Assembly: GCF_902459615.1 (NCBI RefSeq)
Contig: NZ_CABPSA010000008.1
Coordinates: forward strand, 248,001 to 312,000
Length of the DNA stretch: 64,000 nucleotides
Reading direction: 5' to 3'
Source of the DNA: Pandoraea commovens
GTDB lineage: Bacteria; Pseudomonadota; Gammaproteobacteria; Burkholderiales; Burkholderiaceae
Below the pieces are notes generated by a model that was given only the letters and a program-made list of their open reading frames with translations, was not told the origin of the DNA and did not search any database. Shown piece after piece: positions 32,594 to 41,748 of this stretch (the first letter of the stretch is position 1; each line of letters begins with the position of its first letter). A program made the translations under genes and the position numbers.

Positions 32594-34249
32594 ATGTTCG
32601 GCAAACCCCACGTCGACTACCGTACGGACCCCACGCAGTACAAGCATTGGAAGCTGACCTTCGAAGGCTCGGTGGCCACGCTCGCCATCGACATCGCGGA
32701 AGACGGCGGTATTCGCGAGGGCTACAAGCTCAAGCTCAATTCGTACGATCTGGGCGTGGACATCGAGCTGCACGATGCCGTTCAGCGCATCCGGTTCGAA
32801 CATCCGGAAGTCAAGACGGTGGTGGTCACGAGCGCCAAGGACCGCGTGTTCTGCTCGGGCGCGAACATCTTCATGCTGGGCCTCTCCTCGCATGCGTGGA
32901 AGGTCAACTTCTGCAAATTCACCAACGAAACGCGTAACGGTCTCGAAGACTCCAGCCGTCATTCGGGCCTGAAGTTTATTGCCGCCGTGAACGGCGCCTG
33001 CGCTGGCGGCGGTTACGAGCTGGCACTGGCGTGCGACGAGATCTATCTGGTGGACGACCGCTCGTCGTCGGTCGCGCTGCCGGAAGTGCCGCTGTTGGGC
33101 GTGCTGCCCGGCACCGGCGGCCTCACGCGTCTGACGGATAAGCGTCATGTGCGCAACGACCGCGCCGACATCTTCTGCACTATCGTGGAAGGCATTCGCG
33201 GCGAGCGCGCCAAGCAATGGCGTCTGGTCGACGAAGTGGTCAAGCCCGCGCAGTTCGCGCAGGCCGTGGCTGCGCGGGCGCAGGAACTGGCGCAGGACAG
33301 CCATCGTCCGGGCGGCAAGGGCGTGACGCTCACGCGCATTGAGCGTACCGACGAGCCGGATGCCATCCGTTACGAATTCGTCGATGTGGAAATCGACCGC
33401 GCCAATCGCACCGCAAGCCTGACCGTGAAGGCGCCGAAGTCTGCGCCGCCGAGCGACATCGCCGGTATCGAAGCCGCGGGCATCAATTGGTGGCCGCTGA
33501 AGATGGCGCGCGAGCTCGACGACGCAATTCTTAACCTGCGCACCAACGAACTCGACATCGGCACCTGGCTGCTGCGCACTGAAGGCGAAGCGAAGCATGT
33601 GCTGGCCGCCGATGCGTCGCTGCTCGCGCATCAGGATCATTGGTTCGTGCGTGAAACCCTCGGCATGCTGCGTCGCACGTTCGCCCGTATCGATGTGTCT
33701 TCGCGCTCGCTGTTTGCGCTGATCGAGCCGGATTCGTGCTTCGCCGGCACGCTCGCCGAATTCGCCTTCGCGGCCGACCGCACGTATATGGCCGCGCTTC
33801 CGGCAAGCGAAGAAGACGAACCGGCCATCACGCTGAGCGAGGTCAACTTCGGCCTGCTGCCGATGGTCACCGATCAGTCGCGTCTCGCACGCCGTTTCTA
33901 TGAAGACGCTGCTGAACTGGATGCCGTGCGCGCCACCATCGGCCGTCCGGTGCGTCCGGACGAAGCCGAGCGTCTGGGGCTGGTCACGGCCGCGGTCGAC
34001 GATCTCGACTGGCCGGACGAAATTCGCATCGCCATCGAGGAGCGTGCGGCGATGTCGCCCGATGCGCTCACCGGCATGGAAGCCAACCTGCGCTTTAACG
34101 GCAAAGAGACGATGAACACGCGCATCTTCGGTCGGCTGTCGGCGTGGCAGAACTGGATCTTCATTCGTCCGAACGCCGTTGGCGAAAAGGGCGCGCTCAA
34201 GGTCTACGGCAAGGGCAACAAGGCGCAGTTCGATCTGAACCGCGTCTGA
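32594..34249 (+). CDS. boxC: 2,3-epoxybenzoyl-CoA dihydrolase
   Basis: A 551-residue enoyl-CoA hydratase-superfamily enzyme. The first half has the crotonase blocks KDRVFCSGANIFML (oxyanion hole) and NGACAGGGYELALACDEIYL; the length, about twice a normal crotonase, is typical of BoxC. It opens the epoxide ring with two waters, giving 3,4-dehydroadipyl-CoA semialdehyde and formate. The ATG at 32594 has GGAGG 5 nt upstream. First of boxCBA behind a BoxR-controlled promoter. Confidence 0.95.
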   Translation: MFGKPHVDYRTDPTQYKHWKLTFEGSVATLAIDIAEDGGIREGYKLKLNSYDLGVDIELHDAVQRIRFEHPEVKTVVVTSAKDRVFCSGANIFMLGLSSHAWKVNFCKFTNETRNGLEDSSRHSGLKFIAAVNGACAGGGYELALACDEIYLVDDRSSSVALPEVPLLGVLPGTGGLTRLTDKRHVRNDRADIFCTIVEGIRGERAKQWRLVDEVVKPAQFAQAVAARAQELAQDSHRPGGKGVTLTRIERTDEPDAIRYEFVDVEIDRANRTASLTVKAPKSAPPSDIAGIEAAGINWWPLKMARELDDAILNLRTNELDIGTWLLRTEGEAKHVLAADASLLAHQDHWFVRETLGMLRRTFARIDVSSRSLFALIEPDSCFAGTLAEFAFAADRTYMAALPASEEDEPAITLSEVNFGLLPMVTDQSRLARRFYEDAAELDAVRATIGRPVRPDEAERLGLVTAAVDDLDWPDEIRIAIEERAAMSPDALTGMEANLRFNGKETMNTRIFGRLSAWQNWIFIRPNAVGEKGALKVYGKGNKAQFDLNRV

Positions 34250-34338
34250 CGAATTCGCAGGGATGGGCGGCGGCAGTCGCCCCCCGCACCCGATCAAACG
34301 TTTCCATAGAACACGTACGAGACACGAGGATTCCCACG

Positions 34339-35766
34339 ATGGCTTCGATCAACTACAGCGAGAAGATCCCCAACAACGTCAACCTGTCGGACGACCGCAC
34401 GCTGCAACGCGCGCTCGAACAATGGCAGCCGAACTTCCTGTCCTGGTGGGGCGACATGGGACCGGAAGGCTCGCATGGTTTCGACGTCTATCTGCGCACG
34501 GCCGTGAGCGTCGACCCGAGCGGCTGGGCGCACTTCGATCACGTGAAGATGCCGGACTATCGCTGGGGCATTTTCCTCACGCCGGGCGAGTCGGATCGCA
34601 AGATCCACTTCGGCGAGCACAAGGGCGAAGCCGCGTGGCAGGAAGTGCCGGGCGAGCATCGCGCGAACCTGCGTCGCATCATCGTCACGCAGGGCGACAC
34701 GGAACCGGCGTCGGTGGAACAGCAGCGTCACCTCGGGCTGACCGCGCCGTCGATGTACGACCTGCGCAACCTGTTCCAGGTGAACGTGGAAGAAGGCCGT
34801 CACCTGTGGGCGATGGTCTACCTGCTGCATCGCTACTTCGGCCGCGACGGCCGTGAAGAAGCCGAAGCGCTGCTCGGCCGCCGCTCGGGCGACGAGGACA
34901 ATCCCCGCATTCTCGGTGCGTTCAACGAGAAGACGCCGGACTGGCTCGCGTTCTACATGTTCACGTACTTCACGGACCGCGACGGCAAGTTCCAGTTGTC
35001 CGCACTGGCCGAGTCGGGCTTCGATCCGCTGGCCCGCACCACCAAGTTCATGCTCACGGAAGAAGCGCACCACATGTTCGTGGGCGAGTCGGGCGTGTCG
35101 CGCGTGATTGCCCGCACGGCGCAGGTGATGAACGAACTGAAAACGGACGACGTGTCGAAGCTGCGCGCCGCGGGCGTCATCGATCTGCCGACGATCCAGC
35201 GCTACATCAACTTCCATTACTCCGTGACGATCGATTTGTTCGGCGCGGACCAGTCGTCGAACGCGGCGATCTTCTATAGCTCGGGCCTCAAGGGTCGCTA
35301 TGAAGAGAGCAAGCGCGACGACGATCATCAACTGAACGGTCAGATGTACCGTCTGCTCGATGTCGACAACGGCAAGCTCGTGGAGCGCGAAGTGCCGATG
35401 CTCAACGCGATGAACGAAGTGCTGCGCGACGACTACATCAAGGACTCGGTCGCCGGTGTGAACCGCTGGAACAAGGTGCTGGAGAAGGCCGGTATCGACT
35501 TCCGTCTGACGGTGCCGCACAAGGCGTTCAATCGTCAGATCGGTACGTTCGCAGGCGTGCGCGTGTCGCCGGATGGTCGTGTGGTGAGCGAGACGGAGTG
35601 GGCTGCACATGAGCGCGAATGGCTGCCGACGTCGGAAGACCGTGCGTATGTGGCGTCGCTCATGGGCCGTGTGACCGAGCCGGGCAAGTTCGCCAACTGG
35701 ATTGCGCCGCCTCCGCTGGGCATCAACCGCCAGCCCATCGATTTCGAGTACGTGCGTTTCAACTAA
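34339..35766 (+). CDS. boxB: Benzoyl-CoA 2,3-epoxidase, oxygenase subunit
   Basis: A 475-residue diiron oxygenase. Likely iron ligands, placed by analogy with known BoxB, are E122, E152 and H155 (VNVEEGRH), D213, and E242 and H245 (LTEEAHHMF). It adds one oxygen to benzoyl-CoA to form 2,3-epoxybenzoyl-CoA, using electrons from BoxA. It starts at an ATG after ACGAGGA-type purines, 89 nt downstream of boxC. Ends PIDFEYVRFN. Confidence 0.95.
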   Translation: MASINYSEKIPNNVNLSDDRTLQRALEQWQPNFLSWWGDMGPEGSHGFDVYLRTAVSVDPSGWAHFDHVKMPDYRWGIFLTPGESDRKIHFGEHKGEAAWQEVPGEHRANLRRIIVTQGDTEPASVEQQRHLGLTAPSMYDLRNLFQVNVEEGRHLWAMVYLLHRYFGRDGREEAEALLGRRSGDEDNPRILGAFNEKTPDWLAFYMFTYFTDRDGKFQLSALAESGFDPLARTTKFMLTEEAHHMFVGESGVSRVIARTAQVMNELKTDDVSKLRAAGVIDLPTIQRYINFHYSVTIDLFGADQSSNAAIFYSSGLKGRYEESKRDDDHQLNGQMYRLLDVDNGKLVEREVPMLNAMNEVLRDDYIKDSVAGVNRWNKVLEKAGIDFRLTVPHKAFNRQIGTFAGVRVSPDGRVVSETEWAAHEREWLPTSEDRAYVASLMGRVTEPGKFANWIAPPPLGINRQPIDFEYVRFN

Positions 35767-35823
35767 GTCATTGCCAAGTTATTGGAAAGGCCGCAAGAGC
35801 CATCCCCACAAGGAGACAGCATC

Positions 35824-37089
35824 ATGAACGGCCCCGTTCCGGTCGAAGTCCTGAAGCAGCATCTGATCGATCCGGAGATCTGCATTCGCTGCAACACCTG
35901 CGAGGAGACGTGTCCGATCGACGCGATCACGCATGACGAGAACAACTACGTCGTGCGCGCGGACACGTGCAATGGGTGCATGGCGTGTATCTCGCCGTGC
36001 CCGACGGGGGCCATCGACAACTGGCGCGACGTGCTCAAAGCCGAGGCCTACGCTGTCGACGACCAGCTCACGTGGGACGAACTGCCCGTGCAGGACGACG
36101 CGCTCGCCGGACAAGGCACGATTGGCGAGGCGTCGGAGGGCGCGGCTGGCGGTGCGTCGGGTGCCTCTGCCGATTCGTCGGAGCCCGTCATCGGTGGCTC
36201 GGATCTGGTGCGCGGCTCGGTCGTGCCGCCGTGGTCCGCTGCGAAGCCCTACGTCAACCTCTATAACCACAAGGCCCCGGTGCAGGCCACCGTGGTCGGC
36301 AACTATCGCGTGACGGACGCGAGTACCGAGAGCGATATCCATCACATCGTGCTCGACTTCGGCAAGCAACCGTTCCCGGTACTCGAAGGGCAGTCGATCG
36401 GCATCATCCCGCCAGGCTCGACGGCGGACGGGCGTGCACACCATGCGCGTCAGTATTCGATTGCGTCGCCGCGCGATGGGGAGCGTCCGGGATACAACAA
36501 CCTGGCGCTCACGGTGAAGCGCGTGACGAAGGACCATCAGGGGCAGGCCGTTGGCGGCGTGTGCTCGAACTATCTGTGCGACCTGAAGAAGGGCGACGTG
36601 GTCAACGTGATGGGGCCGTTCGGCAGCACGTTCCTGATGCCGAACCACGCCGACTCGCATCTGCTGATGATCTGCACCGGCACGGGCGCGGCTCCGATGC
36701 GCGCCATGACCGAATACCGCCGTCGCCGTCGCATGAAGGGCGCGACCGGCAAGCTGATGCTGTTCTTCGGTGCGCGCACGCAAGGCGAGTTGCCGTACTT
36801 CGGTCCGCTGCTCAATCTGCCGAAAGATTTCATCGATACCAATCTCGCGTTCTCGCGCACGCCGGGAAGCCCCAAGCGTTACGTGCAGGATGCGATGCGC
36901 GAGCGTGCGGCCGATGTGGCGGCGCTGCTGCGGCACGAGCATACGTACATCTATGTCTGCGGGCTGAAAGGTATGGAGGACGGCGTGCTCCAGGTGTTGC
37001 AGACCATCGCCGGTGAAGCCGGTCTCGACTGGCAGACGCTCTGGCAGCGGATGAAGACGGAAGGGCGTCTGCATCTGGAAACTTATTGA
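35824..37089 (+). CDS. boxA: Benzoyl-CoA 2,3-epoxidase, NADPH reductase subunit
   Basis: A 421-residue reductase. Two ferredoxin-type clusters come first, with C20-x2-C23-x2-C26-x3-C30 and C49-x2-C52-x2-C55-x3-C59. An Ala/Gly/Ser-rich linker follows, then a ferredoxin-NADP reductase module with RQYSIASP (FAD site) and [10 protein letters not shown] (NADP site). It passes electrons from NADPH to BoxB. AAGGAG precedes the ATG at 35824. Last gene of the plus-strand arm, with a strong terminator after it. Confidence 0.95.
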   Translation: MNGPVPVEVLKQHLIDPEICIRCNTCEETCPIDAITHDENNYVVRADTCNGCMACISPCPTGAIDNWRDVLKAEAYAVDDQLTWDELPVQDDALAGQGTIGEASEGAAGGASGASADSSEPVIGGSDLVRGSVVPPWSAAKPYVNLYNHKAPVQATVVGNYRVTDASTESDIHHIVLDFGKQPFPVLEGQSIGIIPPGSTADGRAHHARQYSIASPRDGERPGYNNLALTVKRVTKDHQGQAVGGVCSNYLCDLKKGDVVNVMGPFGSTFLMPNHADSHLLMICTGTGAAPMRAMTEYRRRRRMKGATGKLMLFFGARTQGELPYFGPLLNLPKDFIDTNLAFSRTPGSPKRYVQDAMRERAADVAALLRHEHTYIYVCGLKGMEDGVLQVLQTIAGEAGLDWQTLWQRMKTEGRLHLETY

Positions 37090-37128
37090 CGAATCGATTG
37101 ACCGACGGCGTTTTGCGCCGACTTGATA

Positions 37129-37156
37129 CCGCGTGCTTCGGCACGCGGTTTTTTTT
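37129..37156 (+). terminator. Rho-independent terminator of boxCBA
   Basis: CCGCGTGC-TTCG-GCACGCGG is an 8-bp stem with a UUCG tetraloop, followed by eight Ts. Confidence 0.93.
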
Positions 37157-37245
37157 CGTCCCGATGCTGTCTCAGGTACGTCACCGGAATTGAGTAACAT
37201 GGAGGGGCTGTTTCCCTTCCATTTTTTCTCTGAACGGAGAGTCAC

Positions 37246-37827
37246 ATGGGCAAGAAGCGGATTCTGGTGTTGGCGGGCGACTACGTCGAAGACTACGAGC
37301 TGATGGTGCCGGTGCAAGCGCTGATGGCCGTCGGGCATCGCGTGGAAGTCGTCTGCCCTGGCAAGAAGGCGGGCGACAAGGTGCGCACCGCGATTCACGA
37401 TTTCGAAGGCGATCAGACCTACAGCGAGAAACGCGGTCACGACTTCACCCTCAACGCGACGTTCGACGGCCTCTCGCCAGCGGACTTCGACGCGCTGGTG
37501 ATCCCCGGTGGCCGCGCCCCCGAGTATCTGCGGTTGAACGAGCAGGTGCTCGCCGCCGTGCGCCACTTTGCCGAGAACGACAAGCCGATTGCCGCGATCT
37601 GTCACGGCGCGCAATTGCTGGCGGCCGCCGGTGTGATCGAAGGGCGTGAATGCTCGGCGTATCCGGCGTGTGCGCCGGAAGTGCGTCTGGCGGGCGGGAA
37701 GTACATGGAGATCGCCATCGACGACGCCCATACCGACGGCAAACTCGTGACCGCCCCGGCGTGGCCCGCGCACCCCGCGTGGATCGCACAGTTCCTCGTC
37801 GTGCTCGGTACGAAAATCGAGCTGTAA
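37246..37827 (+). CDS. DJ-1/PfpI family protein
   Basis: A 193-residue DJ-1/PfpI protein with the nucleophile elbow [10 protein letters not shown] and an acidic residue in [11 protein letters not shown] near the N-terminus, the usual Glu-Cys pair of the class. The family includes intracellular peptidase-like proteins, glyoxalase III and deglycase-like enzymes. GGAGA lies before the ATG at 37246. Exact activity cannot be assigned. Confidence 0.9.
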   Translation: MGKKRILVLAGDYVEDYELMVPVQALMAVGHRVEVVCPGKKAGDKVRTAIHDFEGDQTYSEKRGHDFTLNATFDGLSPADFDALVIPGGRAPEYLRLNEQVLAAVRHFAENDKPIAAICHGAQLLAAAGVIEGRECSAYPACAPEVRLAGGKYMEIAIDDAHTDGKLVTAPAWPAHPAWIAQFLVVLGTKIEL

Positions 37828-37857
37828 TGCAGCCGTAATGCGGCCGTAATGCAGCCC
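37825..37857. repeat. 11-bp tandem repeat, three units, starting at a stop codon
   Basis: TAATGCAGCCG, TAATGCGGCCG and TAATGCAGCCC follow one another, then TAA. The first TAA is the stop codon of the DJ-1/PfpI gene, and each unit also carries an ATG-like overlap (TAATG). Confidence 0.85.
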
Positions 37858-38057
37858 TAAAGGCGTTGTAAGGCAAAACCTCCCATCGGACGTCGCCGCC
37901 GCTGCGGTCGTGGCCGCAGACGCGCGGCGGATTTGTCCGATCTTGCCTCATTTTCGAAAGCTGGATGCCCGACGCCGCAGCAAGATTGCCGGTCTCAACC
38001 GGGGAGGCCGGCGTCCGCACACGTCACGGCCCCCTGCCACGACCAGGGAGCGTCGCG

Positions 38058-39389
38058 ATGCAGGTCAACACTTTCCTCGTTCACGGTGACATCGATCACC
38101 ACCGCCACGACAAGCTCATCGGCGACGTTGCCGGGCGCGCGAGCTTGTTGCCGGAAGCCGGGCCATTGGGCATCTTCGGAGCGGTCGTCGGGCACGACGG
38201 CAGTGGTGCGGCATTGCCGGACATCGGCCCCTACGATTTCTCCAACGCCACGCGCGTGACCGATGCCATGCCGCTGGGCAGCACGGGTGCGGCCATTCGC
38301 ATGTCGCTCACACCGCACGCGGATATGCCTCAGTACGTCGTCAAGGCGTGCCCGAGCGCGGGGCATGCCGCGCAGGCATGGCTGGCGTCGCGACTCTTCG
38401 GCGCAGTGGGACTGGCGACGCCTACGGCCGTGCTGGTGCGCGGGTGCTCGCAAGCGTTCGATGGGACGCACGATCCGGCGCGCGTCTATCTGGCAACGAC
38501 GTTTCTGTCCCGATATCAAGATCTCGGCGACTGGCTGGAGAGTGACGATGCGTGGCGTGTCTTCGAAGGCGCATCCGGTGCCGATGGACCCGGCGCGCGC
38601 GACATCTCCCGGTTGCAATCGGCGAGGGACGAGGCGACGGCGGCGGGACGGCAGATGGCGGGAATGGTGGCATCCAACGGCGCGCCGTTCCATGCGCTGA
38701 GCGGCGAGGCGGCGAAGGGGTATGCCGATGCACTGGCGCGTCGCAATGTCATGCGCCATCGGCTTTGTCACGCGTTGCCGGACGTCTATCAATGTGCGCT
38801 CGAGCGTCACTATGTCGCCGCGCTCTGGCTCGGCAACCGGGATATGTGCAACGTCTTCATGGAGAACATCGGCGTCTGGCGGGACAAGAACGACCTGCCG
38901 TATGCGATGTCGCTCGACTTCGACTCGGCGGATTTCGCCGCCACGCTTGAGGCTAACGCGCTAGCGGATGTCTCTCAACCCTACGGCGATCGTTACGCAC
39001 CCTTTGCCCGTCGTCTGAAGGGACTCACGGGCGGGGCGTCGAACAAGACAGTGCACGACGAATTGAAGAACCCGGTCGGCGTGCGTGCACTGGCGGCCGA
39101 AATGGCCTACCGGCTCGGCCGGATTTCTGCGCAGGACATTCGGCCGTGGGCGCAAAGCGCGCATGCAGTGGCGAGGGCCGGAGATGCGGCGTGCGGTACT
39201 TCACCCGGCGCTGCGGCCGCGTGCTGCGAACCGGATGCGCTCGTGCCCCGGCTGCTGGCGCAACGCGATCACTTGGTGGAGCGCCTCGGCGGCACGTGGG
39301 CCGCGCAAACCTGGGCGCACATGTATGGCACGCGTGCTAAGGCGATTGATGCTCGGCAGGCGCCGTTCCGGTGTGCGGGGCAGCGTTAA
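38058..39389 (+). CDS. Orphan protein with PI3/4-kinase-like signatures
   Basis: A 443-residue protein, AGGGAG 7 nt before the ATG at 38058. No named family is certain, but three spaced motifs recall PI3/4-kinase-like and HipA-like folds. K96 lies in MPQYVVKA, followed by a helix and GLATPTAVLV, as in an ATP-binding lobe. Later GNRDMCNVF (D262, N265) stands where the catalytic loop would be, and SLDFDSADF (D287) where the metal-binding DFG/DFD would be. No signal peptide. The N-terminus is free of Ser runs. A kinase-like effector or toxin is possible. Confidence 0.6.
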   Translation: MQVNTFLVHGDIDHHRHDKLIGDVAGRASLLPEAGPLGIFGAVVGHDGSGAALPDIGPYDFSNATRVTDAMPLGSTGAAIRMSLTPHADMPQYVVKACPSAGHAAQAWLASRLFGAVGLATPTAVLVRGCSQAFDGTHDPARVYLATTFLSRYQDLGDWLESDDAWRVFEGASGADGPGARDISRLQSARDEATAAGRQMAGMVASNGAPFHALSGEAAKGYADALARRNVMRHRLCHALPDVYQCALERHYVAALWLGNRDMCNVFMENIGVWRDKNDLPYAMSLDFDSADFAATLEANALADVSQPYGDRYAPFARRLKGLTGGASNKTVHDELKNPVGVRALAAEMAYRLGRISAQDIRPWAQSAHAVARAGDAACGTSPGAAAACCEPDALVPRLLAQRDHLVERLGGTWAAQTWAHMYGTRAKAIDARQAPFRCAGQR

Positions 39390-39438
39390 TCGCCGACGGT
39401 GGCCTCAGACGCTTCGGCGTCTGAGCGCCATCTGACCG

Positions 39439-40371
39439 TCAGGTCGCCGACGGCATCCCCAGCAATGCCGGTGCGGCGCTCACGAGCGTATCGATGGCGG
39501 CGCGCAGCTTGGGAGACGGATGACGCGTGTCGGGCCAGACCAGATGCAACGGTGTGCCCGGCACGCGAATCTGCGGCAGCAAGCGCACCAGTGTGCCGTC
39601 GTCGATCGCGCGCATGATGACCCAGTGTGGCATGCAAGCGATGCCGAGCCCCTGTTCGGCGGCTTCCACGAGCGCGATCAGATCGTCGAGGATGAAGCGC
39701 GGCGAGCGATGCGGACCGTCGGCGGGCATCATCGGCGTGGGCCATCGATACAGATTGCCCGCACGTCCGTACATCAGACATTCGTGAGCGGCGAGATCTT
39801 CAACCGTCTGCGGTGTGCCGTACGTTGCCAGATAAGCAGGGGACGCGCACAGCATCATCGTCTGCTCGCCCAGCGAACGCGCTTTGAGTCCGGGCGTATC
39901 GTGGAGCCGCCCGCTGCGCACGGCCAGATCGTAGCCTTCCTCCACCAGATCGATGCGGCTGTCGCAGAACGCCATCTCGAGGCGCAATTGCGGATGCGCC
40001 TTCGCCAGCGTCAGCAACACGGGCGCGATGCACTGCCGCCCGATGTGCACGGGCATCGTTACGCGCAGCTTGCCCATCGGCGTTTGCGAACCGGCGCTCA
40101 GTTCGTCTTCTGCCTCGGACAATTCCGTCAGCACCTTCGTGCAACGTTGATAGAACGTCTGGCCTTCGCCGGTCAGGTGCTGGCTGCGGGTGGTGCGGTG
40201 GAACAGACGTACGCCCAGCCGCGTTTCCAGTCGACCGATACGTTTGGCGACGGCCGAGCGGGTGAGGTGCAGCCGTTCGGCCGCGCCCGCAAAGCTTCCG
40301 GCGTCGACCGCCGCGACGAATGCCGAGATGCCCGAAAGCCGGTTGGGTGTGTAGGTCTCATTGGTTCTCAT
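39439..40371 (-). CDS. LysR-family transcriptional regulator
   Basis: A 310-residue LysR protein (HTH: SGISAFVAAVDAGSFAGAAERLHLTRSAVAKRIGRLE). The ATG at 40371 is chosen because it yields standard length; the frame opens 48 codons upstream through the divergent promoter. It is divergent from an MDR-type reductase gene with an interrupted dyad between, and probably regulates it. Confidence 0.9.
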   Translation of the reverse strand: MRTNETYTPNRLSGISAFVAAVDAGSFAGAAERLHLTRSAVAKRIGRLETRLGVRLFHRTTRSQHLTGEGQTFYQRCTKVLTELSEAEDELSAGSQTPMGKLRVTMPVHIGRQCIAPVLLTLAKAHPQLRLEMAFCDSRIDLVEEGYDLAVRSGRLHDTPGLKARSLGEQTMMLCASPAYLATYGTPQTVEDLAAHECLMYGRAGNLYRWPTPMMPADGPHRSPRFILDDLIALVEAAEQGLGIACMPHWVIMRAIDDGTLVRLLPQIRVPGTPLHLVWPDTRHPSPKLRAAIDTLVSAAPALLGMPSAT

Positions 40372-40381
40372 AAGTCGCCAA

Positions 40382-40426
40382 TTAGTAGAGAATTTACCGT
40401 CACTGCTGCGAAGTATTCTCCAATAA
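40382..40426. promoter_or_regulatory. Interrupted inverted repeat between LysR and MDR reductase genes
   Basis: TTAGTAGAGAAT (40382-40393) and ATTCTCCAATAA (40415-40426) are inverted copies with 2 mismatches in 12 and a spacer of 21 bp. A LysR tetramer could bridge the two halves. Confidence 0.5.
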
Positions 40427-40491
40427 GCTGATCCTTGTCCACCCGGCACACTGGGATATCCGTTTTGAAAACGTCGACGAGGAAATTGGCA

Positions 40492-41511
40492 ATGACAACG
40501 ATGCAGCAATGGCAAATGACGACGCTGGGCGAAGCCTCGCTCAAACTGGCGAGCGTGGAAGTCCCGACGCCCGGGGCGGGCCAGGTGCTAGTGAAGGTCA
40601 ACGCAGTGTCGCTCAACTATCGCGACGCCCTCATGATCGACACCGGCATGGGATTGCCGGTGACATTTCCGTTCGTGCCCGGTTCGGACATGGCAGGGGA
40701 AGTGGTGGCCGTGGGCGATGGCGTGACGCGGGTGAGCGTGGGCGAGCGCGTTATCAACACGTTCTGGGATCGCTGGGACGAGGGGGAACTGGCACCGGCC
40801 GGTTTGCAGATCTTCGGTGGCACCTTACAGGGTGTGCTTCGGGAGTACGCGGTATTCGACCAGGCGGCGCTGGTGCGCGCGCCGTCCACGCTTGACGATG
40901 TGGCCGCGTCGACGTTGACGTGTGCCGGGCTGACCGCGTGGTTTGCGCTGTTCGGGACTGGCCGCAAGCTCGCGCCCGGCGAGACGGTGCTGTCCATCGG
41001 CACGGGCGGTGTGGCATTGTTTGGCGCGCAACTGGCGCTTGCACGCGGGGCAAAGGCCATCGTCGTGAGCGGCAGCGAGGAAAAGCTGGCCCGCGCGGCG
41101 GCGCTGGGGGTGACGCACGGGGTCCAACGTCGGGAAGGTTGGGCGGACGAGGTCCGTCGACTGACCGAGGGGCGGGGCGTCGAGCAGGTGCTGGAACTGG
41201 CTGGCGGCGACATGCGCGAGACGATGTCGGCGCTCGCGCCCAACGGCAAAGTCTCGGTGATCGGCACGCTGGGCGGGGATTTCCTGCAAATCCCGGTCTA
41301 TCCGGTGCTGCTCAAGCGGGCGCATGTGCAGGGCATCGGGGTGGGGCACCGGCAGGGGCTGGAGGCGCTCAGTGCGATGATCGACCGCCACGGCATTACG
41401 CCGGTGGTGGACGCCGTCTACGACTTTGCCGACGCCGCGCAGGCGCTGTCTCACCTGCGCCGCGGGGCGTTCGGCAAGGTGGTGGTGCGTGTCTCCGGGT
41501 CAGTTGCCTAA
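40492..41511 (+). CDS. Medium-chain (zinc-type) alcohol dehydrogenase/quinone reductase-like
   Basis: A 339-residue MDR-superfamily oxidoreductase. The N-terminal GroES-like domain carries NAVSLNYRDALMIDTGMG and the GSDMAGEVVAVG core; the Rossmann loop is SIGTGGVALFGAQLA. The four structural zinc cysteines are absent, so it resembles NAD(P)H:quinone oxidoreductase or YhdH-like reductases more than classical zinc alcohol dehydrogenases. AGGAAA precedes the ATG at 40492. Substrate unknown. Confidence 0.85.
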   Translation: MTTMQQWQMTTLGEASLKLASVEVPTPGAGQVLVKVNAVSLNYRDALMIDTGMGLPVTFPFVPGSDMAGEVVAVGDGVTRVSVGERVINTFWDRWDEGELAPAGLQIFGGTLQGVLREYAVFDQAALVRAPSTLDDVAASTLTCAGLTAWFALFGTGRKLAPGETVLSIGTGGVALFGAQLALARGAKAIVVSGSEEKLARAAALGVTHGVQRREGWADEVRRLTEGRGVEQVLELAGGDMRETMSALAPNGKVSVIGTLGGDFLQIPVYPVLLKRAHVQGIGVGHRQGLEALSAMIDRHGITPVVDAVYDFADAAQALSHLRRGAFGKVVVRVSGSVA

Positions 41512-41548
41512 CGTCCCAAGCTCGCATAAACTATCGACGCCACAAACC

Positions 41549-41698
41549 CCGCGTGACTGGCGATTAGGGCCCACACCCTTGTGTGCCCGAGGTGGAGCAA
41601 CCCACCGGGAAGCGCCGGGGTCTTATTTGCCGTTCGCCTGGGCAGCCGTGATGGTTGGTGCTGCCCTGTCTATCGTCTTCCGAAGCACAAAGGAAGAC
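41549..41698 (+). promoter_or_regulatory. ZTP (pfl) riboswitch and expression platform of glyA
   Basis: The conserved aptamer pieces appear in order: CGTGACTGGCG (41552-41562), GGTGG-AGCAAC-CCACC (41591-41606) followed by GGGAAGCG, and CGCCTGGGCA (41635-41644), which forms the pseudoknot. GGGCAGC (41640-41646) can instead pair with GCTGCCC (41660-41666), sequestering that conserved segment, and GTCTTCC/GGAAGAC (41675-41681, 41692-41698) forms a further hairpin. ZTP/ZMP signals low 10-formyl-tetrahydrofolate, and glyA feeds one-carbon units, so the gene fits the class well. Confidence 0.88.
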
Positions 41699-41748
41699 GC
41701 GCCGCAGCATCCCCTCCCGGAAAATCTGTTCAACTCAACGGAACCGCC

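Noticed and set aside
32573-34297. 574-codon minus-strand open frame opposite boxC
   Set aside because: Shadow of boxC with no recognisable family or ribosome binding site.
35779-37773. 664-codon open frame on the minus strand across boxA and the DJ-1/PfpI gene
   Set aside because: Arg/His-rich antisense reading of two well-supported genes; GC-rich codons suppress stops on the opposite strand.
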